Origin: Sugiyamaella lignohabitans
Taxonomy: Eukaryota > Ascomycota > Dipodascomycetes > Dipodascales > Trichomonascaceae
DNA: 64,000 nucleotides
Direction: 5' to 3'
NCBI RefSeq assembly: GCF_001640025.1
Contig: NC_031674.1
Location: forward strand, 4,526,001-4,590,000
Below the pieces are notes generated by a model that saw only the letters and a program-made list of their open reading frames with translations, was not told where the DNA came from and did no database searches. Of the stretch, positions 10,500 through 18,459 are shown piece by piece. Position numbers and translations under genes: made by a program. Numbering within the stretch: the first letter of the stretch is position 1; each line of letters starts with the position of its first letter.

Positions 10500-10548
10500 T
10501 TGTTCTTTATTTTTATTCATTGCATTTGTATTTATTTTACCCATACCT

Positions 10549-10652
10549 GCCTCCGGCAGCTGGGGGTCCCCTCGCCGACAACCGACTCGAGCGAAGCGAC
10601 ACGAGCAGCGAGGCCTGGGGCTCCGGGCAGGACCCCCTCTCCCGGAGTTCAG
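10549..10652. repeat. GC-rich hairpin repeat, degenerate composite copy
   Basis: Starts GCCTCCGGCAGCTGGGG, passes through ACCGACTCGAGCGAAGCGAC, and ends in a CTGGGGCTCC/GGACCCC block. It lies in the gap between two convergent genes (stop codons at 10499 and 10684), so it may overlap their transcript ends. Confidence 0.7.
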
Positions 10653-10683
10653 TACAAGCATAAATACGATTAAATAATACAGG

Positions 10684-11895
10684 TTACTTTTCTTTGCTCT
10701 TTGTCGGATCAGGTAGGCCCGTCCGCTCCTTTAGAGCCGTTTTGAGCTGCTCGGTGAGCTTTTCTAGAGGCGGGGCTTGTTCCTCGTTGGTTGAACGTAG
10801 GATCTTGACAAAGTCGCCGGCAGCGTACTGCTGGTTTTTGAGAACATCGCCTTCGTCTATCGAGGAAGCGATGGTTCGTCGTGGGATGACGGCCATCCGG
10901 CTGAGAATGGCCGGGTGCCATTGCACCATATGCGAAAGGGATGCGTCGAGTCGCCGGTTGAGCGCATTGTTATCGTTGAACCCTTGGTATCCTCGTTGCA
11001 ACGGGTCCATCCAGTATCCTATCAGTATATGGCCATATATCTGATCGTTGGACACTAGGAAAGACGACGTCGAGATGCCTCGGTCGTTCTGCGTCACTAT
11101 GAGTCGGATCTTTTCCGCAGGTACTCGTTTATATGTGTGGACAACGCTGGATGGAGGGAGAATAGGAGCATCTCGAATAATCAGTTCTTTCAATGCAGCA
11201 GGGTCGAGGATATCAGACTCGACTTTAAGGTCGTGGTTCATAATAACTGCATCCTGATCTAGCCACCACACCCATTTACAATCTTTGAACGCATACATGG
11301 CTTCTCGAATCAGAAACACTTTACCAAACGAAGCGGCCGTCTCTGCATCGTCCATACCTCCTGGCATGTTGCCCACATAGTCTCTAATATACCGGGCATA
11401 CAAACCATAACCATGCTTCTTGGCATATGCTTTACGGTCTTCCAGAATTTGATTAAGATATTCTTGACTGTACGCATCCGAGTCGAGACCAATAACCAGA
11501 ACAATCTGAGGCCCTGGTTTAGGTCCGTTGTATAAAATAGCATGTTTCCGGCTGTCGACTATCTTACCATCTGCTAATGTGACATATTGTGAAGTACGGT
11601 ACTCAGCCAACCGGGTGATATCCGGTGTGATATACGGTGATGTTGAATACATCACCGTTTCGGCACCATTTGACATTTTCCGTACATAGGTCTTATAAGA
11701 ACTGACCCCGGGTCCGCCGGCTGCGAATATAAGTAGATACGCAGTAAAGAAAAAGCCAAGAATGACACCTATGCTTCTAGCTACAGGAGACCGCAAATAA
11801 CCAAACAGCACGGGCAGTCCATGACTACCGAATATACTGGGCTTTCGAGCATGAAATCTGCCATCCAAAGTGGATTGAGGAAGGGCAGAATGCAT
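10684..11895 (-). CDS. MNN10: GT34 alpha-mannosyltransferase, mannan polymerase subunit type (MNN10/MNN11 family)
   Basis: 403-aa type II Golgi membrane protein. A short cytosolic N-terminus is followed by one membrane anchor (about residues 41-59, 'SIGVILGFFFTAYLLIFAA') and a lumenal catalytic domain of glycosyltransferase family 34. Family landmarks are 'VLVIGLDSDAYSQEYL', 'HGYGLYARYIRDY', 'GKVFLIREAMYAF', the metal-binding DxD motif in 'WVWWLDQDAVIMN' (Asp213, Asp215), 'PPSSVVHTYKR', 'TQNDRGISTSSFLV' and 'QWHPAILSRMAVIPRRTI'. In yeast, Mnn10 and Mnn11 are subunits of the mannan polymerase II complex that extends the alpha-1,6 backbone of N-glycans. Length (393 and 422 aa in yeast) fits both; which of the two, or a Gma12-type galactosyltransferase, is uncertain. 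The basic, Lys-rich C-terminus is short. Confidence 0.88.
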   Translation of the reverse strand: MHSALPQSTLDGRFHARKPSIFGSHGLPVLFGYLRSPVARSIGVILGFFFTAYLLIFAAGGPGVSSYKTYVRKMSNGAETVMYSTSPYITPDITRLAEYRTSQYVTLADGKIVDSRKHAILYNGPKPGPQIVLVIGLDSDAYSQEYLNQILEDRKAYAKKHGYGLYARYIRDYVGNMPGGMDDAETAASFGKVFLIREAMYAFKDCKWVWWLDQDAVIMNHDLKVESDILDPAALKELIIRDAPILPPSSVVHTYKRVPAEKIRLIVTQNDRGISTSSFLVSNDQIYGHILIGYWMDPLQRGYQGFNDNNALNRRLDASLSHMVQWHPAILSRMAVIPRRTIASSIDEGDVLKNQQYAAGDFVKILRSTNEEQAPPLEKLTEQLKTALKERTGLPDPTKSKEK

Positions 11896-13016
11896 GGTCA
11901 GGCCTCTGGACGGTCGTATATGCTGGAACCAGCTGTCAAGTGGGGGAGCTGTGGAAATCTACGCAAAGCGAGATATACGTGGGATAAACCAGGGGGAATG
12001 AAAAAAAAATCCCCTCTTCAACGCTCTACTACCACCTGGATCCAGGAAAAAAAAAATTCCCTTAAATAAAAACAGGAATGCTTAAAAGAACAACCTTGTG
12101 TTTTTTTATTTTCCGTTATCAGTTCAACCAAAAAATATTGTGTCTAGATCACAAAACCGATTGATTATACAGGCTGAAATGCACTCTGTCCGTGACGCTT
12201 GAGATTAGACGGTAGTGAAAAATCGTCGTCTTATCTTTTAATGACGTATGCAAAATGCACTGCCAGATCAATGGAGGACACTCAAGAGCCAAGACCGAGG
12301 TTTGGACCCAATAACAGAAGCTGCTGAAATCAGAAAGAAAAAAAAAACCTTTCTCAAACAGCGCCAGCAAAGCACCAAACTAACTTTGGAACAAGGATCA
12401 AGCTCACTTTACCACACCTGCCAACAGCAACCCGCCAGTATTAATTAATTAGCTGGTTTGGGAGTTATTGTAAAGAAATCATAAACATTGCATGCCAGCA
12501 GCACGCTGCAGGGTTAGGTGCTTGAAGCTGCTGCTGCTGCTGTTCTATAGATAGTTCTCATTCACTCCGAAACAGGGTTTCCGTCGGCTGGTGGTCGGTC
12601 GGGCCCATCTTTTCTCAGTTTGATTGCTTGTTTTGGGCCGAGGCAGGGGGGGTATCGGGTCTGCCTCCGGCGGCTGGGGCTCCGCCCCAGACCCCGTGGT
12701 GCTCTGCTTCGCAGAGCGGCTTGGACCGTTATTTGACAATCTTCTGAGTTGTATGGAATGGGGAGCTTTTGGGTGACGAAGTATGATATATAGTTTTATG
12801 AAAAAAAAAAAATACTGCTGCTAGCGTCTAGGGAGAAAGATAAAGGCCCGAAAAAAACAGGATCCGTAAACACCCATCTCAGACCCCGGTTGGGATAGGA
12901 AATCCAGCACTGTTAAAAAAATACATTTATTTAATAGATAATTAAAAACAAAGGCAAGCAAGAGTAGACAGAAAATAGAAACAGAACGTTATGTGCCAAT
13001 TATGCGTATGGTCTTT
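11896..13016. other. Intergenic region between the GT34 and SSN6 genes
   Basis: Holds the GT34 promoter side, a short (CTG)n run at about 12527-12543 and one solo hairpin repeat (12662-12728). Several A-runs occur near 12800-12860 and an AT-rich stretch precedes the SSN6 stop codon. The small open frames here are not supported as genes. Confidence 0.55.
12662..12728 (+). repeat. GC-rich hairpin repeat, solo left arm
   Basis: TGCCTCCGGCGGC, the hairpin GGCTGGGGCTCCGCCCCAG, ACCCCGTGG, the second hairpin GCTCTGCTTCGCAGAGC, ending at GGACCGT. The end point matches the linker position of composite copies. The second hairpin carries compensated changes relative to CTCCTGCTTCGCAGGAG and still pairs. 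Confidence 0.85.
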
Positions 13017-16000
13017 TTATGTCGAGGGAGTCGCAGCAGCTGTTGTCGTGGCCTCGCTGGCTGGTTTTGTATCGTCATTAGGCTTGGACTCCGGAGCTGG
13101 TGTATCGGCTGTCGAAGGAGCTGAGGTTGTCGTGGCTGGTGTAGCTGCTGTAGTAGTAGCCTCGGATGGTTGACTTGGCACTGATGGCTCAGCCAACTTT
13201 CCTTCCTCGCTTGTATGTGGCTTAACGTCCTTAGCTGGCTCACTGGATCCATTAACAGACCCATTATTGCTGCCAGCAACCTCGCTTGATACAGGGGCTG
13301 CTGTTGATGAAGCATTAGCAGCAGCAGACTTGCTGGCTGGCTCATCGGCTGCATCATAATCAGAGTCTTCATCAACATTTCGTTGTGGAGCTTCAAGTGG
13401 CTCATCAGGATTGCGTCCCTCGTCTGCTCCTGCTGAATTAGAAGGAACTGGCGTAACTGCTGCCGTTGGTGCACCAGCACCAACAACAGAAGCAATTGCT
13501 GTTGGTGGTGTTTGTTGAACTGGTTGAGATGCAACTGGCTGGTTAATTCCTTCAAGAGCTGGACGTTTGTTATTCTCCTGACTATGATCAAATTCGCCTG
13601 ATCGCTTTATACCCACCGATGAAGGCTCATTGGCTGTCGATGCTGGTGGAGGACCAACTGATATAGTACCACTACCTGGACCACCACCTGAGCTCACAAT
13701 CGAGGGAATGGTATTTCCTGTTGATTCAATACCATCACGTACGCCAATAGGAGCTAAACCAACTGACTGATGGTCTGGCGAGTTTTTCACAGTAGCCAAT
13801 CTTGGTAGAGATTGTTGTTGCTGCTGATCATTTGACGGCGCGCTGGCTGTACCATGGTTTATTGGTGCCATGGTAATGGGCTGTTGTGACTCATTGCCTT
13901 CAGTACTCCCATTAAGATTTGATGGTTGGGGTGGTTTGGACTGTAACAGACTGCCTGGTGGACCTAATGGCTGTTGCTGTTGTTGAGGTTGCCCATTTGG
14001 CTGTCCTGGTTGAGGTTGTTGCTGTTGTTGTTGTAATTGAGGAGGGGGTAACTGATGACCCTGTACTGGTGGTGTTGGTTGGAACGATGGTTGAGGTGCC
14101 GATCCGATAGGTGGTGGTGGTCCTGACAGGTGTTGCGAAGGAGGTGGTAATTGTCCTTGCTGTTGCTGTTGTGGAGGTGGTGGCTGCTGTTGTTGAGGAG
14201 GCAGTCGGTGGGCATCAGATGGTGCTTGAGATGGGTGTGAATGATGTGGATGACCTGGTTGAGGTGGCTGTTGCGCTTGACCATGTTGCTGAGCTTGAGC
14301 TTGGGCATGTTGTTGGGCCTGAACTTGGGCATGTTGCTGTTGAGCTTGTGCCTGTGCTTGAGCCTGTGCCTGTGCTTGGGCTTGTGCTTGTGCTTGTGCC
14401 TGAGCTTGTGCTTGAGCCTGTGCTTGTGCTTGAGCTTGTGCTTGAGCTTGAGCCTGTGCTTGTGCCTGTCTTTGTTGTTGTTGCTGCTGCTGCTGCTGTT
14501 GTTGCTGCTGTTGTTGTTGTTGTTGTTGTTGTTGCTGCTGCTGTTGTTGCTGTTGTTGCTGTTGGGCAGCTTGCTGCTGTTGTTGTTGCATGTCCCAAAT
14601 AGCACTGGGAGGACCCTGTTGATAGCTCTGAGGATTGACGTCCTGAGGTCTAGGAGGTAATGGATGTGAAACAGGACCTCCTCCATTTTGTGAAGCACGC
14701 AACTGATCCAATCTTGCTTGAATATGTGTATTATGAGGATCCAGTTCAGCTGCCCGTTGATATGCATCAAGAGCATCAGCGATTTGGTTATTACACGATT
14801 CATATAATGTACCGAGATCATACCACACTTCTGAAATATATGGATTCAATCGAATAGCACGTGAGTAGGCATCCAGAGCATCACGATACTGATTAATCTG
14901 ATAATACAACACACCGATTGAGCACCAGAATGTAGGATTACGACCATCTCTGTAAACAGCTTGTTGATACGCCTCATAAGCTTTATTATACTTTTGTTGA
15001 GCCATATAACATCTTCCCAATAAATACCACGACTGAGCATCATTCGCATCTGCTTCGAGAGACTTGGTCAAGTACGAGATGGCATGGTCTTGGTTGGTAA
15101 ACGATGAATTAGGTTGATGATACAACCAACCAAGTTGTTGAAGTACCTTGGCATGTGCAGGGTTTTCAATTAGAACTCGCTCATATGCCTCTTTTGCCAA
15201 TTGATACTCCTTTTGTTGCTCATGGACATGACCAATTTGAAACCAAATGTCAATCTCAGTCAAAGGTCTAGGAGGGTTGGACAGAATGTATCTGAAACAA
15301 TCCAAAGACTGAGGGTACTTGAACTGCTGTTTGTATATTATACCGAGACGGAAGTAAATCTCATTTGCTTTGTCGAAATTAGGGTCCATATCCATGACCT
15401 GGGAAAATGCCTCTTCAGCATACTCGAGCGAACCATATCGATCGTATAAAATACCAATTCCATACCATAATTTAGGATCCTTGGGGTCTCGAAGGTGATA
15501 CAGAGCCTGTTGATACGCGCTATATGCCTTTTGAAGGTCATCCATCATCAAGAAACAATGGCCCAAAGAACCCCAAGTATCGCCAGAATCTTGGGCAATG
15601 GACAAGATGTTTTGATAATAGTCAATGGCCTTGGCAAATAATTCTCGACTTCGATACAGGTTTGCAATAGCAGTAAGAACGGGAATCGAATAAGGATTGT
15701 GCTTCAAAGCCGATTCATAATAAGTAATGGCACGGTCGTATTCGCCCATTGATTCAGCCACTTTTCCGACCTGTAGCCAAGTTTCGACATTTTGAGCCTG
15801 CAACTTCTGAAACACGTTATCTACAGGACCTCCATTGGTCTGAGCAGGTGGAGGTGGAGGTGGAAGGGGAGGTTGATTACCAGGGGATGGTTGGATTCTC
15901 GCTATTGGCTGGCCGGGAGCTGGTCCTGCACCTGGACCACCTGGTTGACCAGGAGGTGGAGGGGGTGGAGGAGGTAATCCATTACCGTTAGTAACAACCT

Positions 16001-16094
16001 GAGGACCTGGTCCGTGTACAACTTGACCATTTGGCGGCCTAGATGGAGGACCTAGAGTAGCTGGAGCAGCTAATAATTGAGGTTGTGAAGACAT
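13017..16094 (-). CDS. SSN6: Transcriptional corepressor Ssn6/Cyc8 (TPR protein)
   Basis: 1025-aa nuclear protein, the TPR partner of Tup1 in the global Tup1-Cyc8 corepressor (yeast Cyc8 is 966 aa). A Pro-rich N-terminus (residues 1-90) is followed by about ten tetratricopeptide repeats (about residues 100-470), for example 'ETWLQVGKVAESMGEYDRAI', 'WGSLGHCFLMMDDLQKAYSA', 'SWYLLGRCYMAQQKYNKAYE' and 'WCSIGVLYYQINQYRDALDA'. Then come a long polyglutamine tract and a Gln-Ala dipeptide array (about residues 505-590), the same pair of low-complexity tracts known in yeast Cyc8. The C-terminal 400 residues are rich in Gln, Pro, Ser, Ala and Thr. The ATG at 16092-16094 opens the conserved N-terminus. 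The upstream region is unusually long (over 2 kb). Confidence 0.96.
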   Translation of the reverse strand: MSSQPQLLAAPATLGPPSRPPNGQVVHGPGPQVVTNGNGLPPPPPPPPGQPGGPGAGPAPGQPIARIQPSPGNQPPLPPPPPPAQTNGGPVDNVFQKLQAQNVETWLQVGKVAESMGEYDRAITYYESALKHNPYSIPVLTAIANLYRSRELFAKAIDYYQNILSIAQDSGDTWGSLGHCFLMMDDLQKAYSAYQQALYHLRDPKDPKLWYGIGILYDRYGSLEYAEEAFSQVMDMDPNFDKANEIYFRLGIIYKQQFKYPQSLDCFRYILSNPPRPLTEIDIWFQIGHVHEQQKEYQLAKEAYERVLIENPAHAKVLQQLGWLYHQPNSSFTNQDHAISYLTKSLEADANDAQSWYLLGRCYMAQQKYNKAYEAYQQAVYRDGRNPTFWCSIGVLYYQINQYRDALDAYSRAIRLNPYISEVWYDLGTLYESCNNQIADALDAYQRAAELDPHNTHIQARLDQLRASQNGGGPVSHPLPPRPQDVNPQSYQQGPPSAIWDMQQQQQQAAQQQQQQQQQQQQQQQQQQQQQQQQQQQQQQQRQAQAQAQAQAQAQAQAQAQAQAQAQAQAQAQAQAQAQAQAQAQQQHAQVQAQQHAQAQAQQHGQAQQPPQPGHPHHSHPSQAPSDAHRLPPQQQQPPPPQQQQQGQLPPPSQHLSGPPPPIGSAPQPSFQPTPPVQGHQLPPPQLQQQQQQPQPGQPNGQPQQQQQPLGPPGSLLQSKPPQPSNLNGSTEGNESQQPITMAPINHGTASAPSNDQQQQQSLPRLATVKNSPDHQSVGLAPIGVRDGIESTGNTIPSIVSSGGGPGSGTISVGPPPASTANEPSSVGIKRSGEFDHSQENNKRPALEGINQPVASQPVQQTPPTAIASVVGAGAPTAAVTPVPSNSAGADEGRNPDEPLEAPQRNVDEDSDYDAADEPASKSAAANASSTAAPVSSEVAGSNNGSVNGSSEPAKDVKPHTSEEGKLAEPSVPSQPSEATTTAATPATTTSAPSTADTPAPESKPNDDTKPASEATTTAAATPST
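14343..14590 (-). repeat. CAG/CAA (polyQ) and CAG/CAA-GCN (poly-QA) coding repeat in SSN6
   Basis: On the coding strand this is a run of mixed CAG and CAA codons followed by alternating glutamine and alanine codons. Mixed codons imply selection for the amino-acid tract rather than recent pure triplet expansion. Length polymorphism between strains is likely here. Confidence 0.85.
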
Positions 16095-17589
16095 GATGAA
16101 AAATTAACCAAATAAACCGTACGTGAAAAGTCACAAAAAATAAACACAAACAGTAAAACGCAATCACAGTGTCAAAACTGTTGTCAACAATAAACAGAAG
16201 AATAGAATCGAAAAAATAATAATACACTTGATTTAGAACCAGTTACCTGCTGCCTCAAGAACAAACTGTCCCGCTGTTCAACTTTTGAACTGCCCAACTA
16301 AAAAGCTAAGAAACTGTCGAACTGCCAAGCTGAACTGAAATAAACTGTATTAGAACTGCACGAAACCACTGAAGTTAGTCAAGACACCAATAGACTACTG
16401 ACAGACCACAGACCACACGACCCAGGATACTGATTGATGTTCTTATGTTCGGAATCCTTGTACAATCGAGATTACCACAAAGTCGAGAAATAAAAAAAAA
16501 AACAAATACACAGCAAAAAGCCAATGTTTTATCAATTCCAGACGATTTGAATTATGCTGTTGTCACGCGTGATTGTCTGTGCGTTAGAAAAGCAGTCGTA
16601 AAACGAGATAACCGTGATCGGAACAAATAAGCAACAACTACTATCAAAACGTGTCTTTGACAAATGCGACTGATAGAGACAATTGTTAAAAGCAGTTCTT
16701 AATACGTGATACCAGTGACAAGTAGCAATTTCGCGTTCCTGTCAAATTCAAGACCGAGAAGTACAAAACTACAACCGACACTTTTTGGCAATCGTAGTTG
16801 GTCAAACTATCAGGCAAAATTTCTTACAGTTGGTAATGCGATAGATTCGTGTATCTCGCCAAAGTGGGACAAAAACCCTCGTACAATATCAAAGGAGTGA
16901 AGGTCGGATGCGTTGGAGCGTTGGTTCAACTACAGGCAGAAGGATAAACAGTACGGAACAAAGTGAAAATGAAAAATACAACTCCAAGTTTAAATGTGGG
17001 TTAGGCGCCAGTCTCTGGAAGTACAGCTGTTGGTTGGCATTGATGGGGTCTTAGAGGCAAACCGTAATATGTAAGGGAGAACAAATAGTATTGCAGTAGT
17101 CTGTTCACTCCTCAAAAAGCAATGTTTTATTGCAAGGCTGGACTCAACACACCCCTCCTTACGTACAGACGTAACAAGTACGTATGCATGTACCTACCGC
17201 TGCCGGTATCCAAAAGAAAAAAAAGCAACGGTCATGAGGACTGCAGGGCCTATGCCATTAGAACACTAAAGAAAAGCAATGACGTTTTAAACAGGCATCA
17301 TTCATTCAGCCCACTTACCCACCCGCACGCAGCCTACCCGACCCATCCATCCACGCTAGTGTATCTCTGCCTGGCTGTCTGTCTGTTAAGAGTCAGGTCG
17401 TTAGCGTGCCGGCTGGCTAATCTTAGTTATCATAACTGCTAGGCTGGCTATTTCGGGATTGGCATTGTGGGTTTGTAATGGAGTCACCATTGAGCACCTG
17501 TTCATATTCCATACTGGTAGTCCCACTGACATCATCTCTCGCTCGTTAGTGCTCCCTGCGTTCCGTAATACCTCTTGTTCTCACCTTGC

Positions 17590-17800
17590 TCTCTTTTTTT
17601 CGAACGCCTTCTCCGCTTTGGCCCTTTCTCCTGTCCTCTCTTTTTCCCCCATTCCCCGCCATATCCCCATTCCCCTCCTTCCCTCCTCCCCACCACCGCT
17701 CCTGCCCATCTTCTCCCCATCATCGTCTTGCCGGCCCCTCCCTCTTTACCGCCCCTCATGCCGGCCCCTCCTTCTCCACCACCTCTGCCAACGTTTTCAA
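17590..17800. repeat. C/T-rich low-complexity tract
   Basis: Almost pure pyrimidine runs on the plus strand, with many CCCC blocks and a repeated TGCCGGCCCCTCC (about 17730 and 17758). On the SSN6 sense strand it is G-rich with several G4 runs, so it could form quadruplexes in the promoter or leader. Confidence 0.6.
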
Positions 17801-18283
17801 TCATCCCACCGGTGCTACGCATTGTGCAGACGACCACTACGAGCAGAAAAAGCAAACAGTCATCTAGTCAAATTCCATGCGACAGTGCGGCAAACTGGCT
17901 CATGAAAATTAAATGTACTTTCGGAACAACCACACTACTACCAACAAACGCACCTAACGGACGAGGCTGTAGGAACGGTACACGAATTACGGTCCGCGAC
18001 CCTAAAATACGCTCAGGCGCGTGTACCCCAAATTAGTAGTTACCAAAGATACCACAGCAAGGCTAATCTTATCAAGCATGGTCCATAAATGGCTAGGCCC
18101 AACTCCCCTCGGCCGGTCTCGCGTATCACCGGTGGGTCCCTAACAAGTTAGACCCCGCCGCAACCTCCCACTTCCTGACCGATGAGACGGACGAGGGGGA
18201 GGGGCCACCGGACGATCCATCCCCACGACGTTCTGCCGTGCAAGGGTCCATTGGGTTAGGGAGGTGGACCCTGGCTGGGAGAC

Positions 18284-18431
18284 CGGCCTCTGGCGGCTGG
18301 GGGCTCCGCTCCAGACCCCCCCGTTGCTCCTGCTTCGCAGGAGGTGTTGGGACCGTCAACGTCCGACTCGAGCGTAGCGAGAGGAGCAGTGGGGTCTGGG
18401 GCGCAGCCCCAGCCGCCGGAGGCCGCCTGGG
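18284..18431. repeat. GC-rich hairpin repeat, composite copy
   Basis: Left arm GGCCTCTGGCGGCTGGGGGC with CTCCTGCTTCGCAGGAG, linker TGGGACCGT, then right arm CGACTCGAGCGTAGCGAG, GAGGAGCAG, GGGGTCTGGGGCGCAG and CCCCAGCCGCCGGAGGC. It ends about 30 bp from the DHR2 stop codon, so it probably lies in the DHR2 3' untranslated region. Confidence 0.85.
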
Positions 18432-18459
18432 GCCCCGTGAAGCTTTGCCTGTTGATATA

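Larger units (their letters stand above)
16095..18459. other. 2.4-kb intergenic region upstream of SSN6
   Basis: Promoter and probable long 5' leader of SSN6 (minus strand), extending to the end of DHR2. It contains a C/T-rich tract (17590-17800) and a composite hairpin repeat (18284-18431). The plus-strand open frames at 17459-18036 are produced by the pyrimidine-rich composition (Pro/Ser/Leu/Phe-rich) and are not called genes. No tRNA is seen. Confidence 0.6.

Noticed and set aside
13964..14821. Long open frames in other frames across SSN6, including Asn/His- and Val/Leu-rich ones
   Set aside because: They are shadows of the polyQ and QA coding repeats; the Ssn6 frame is the one with TPR repeats and family match.
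17459..18036. Overlapping plus-strand open frames rich in Pro, Ser, Leu and Phe
   Set aside because: They arise from the C/T-rich tract, have no domain, and are open in several frames at once, which is a composition artefact.
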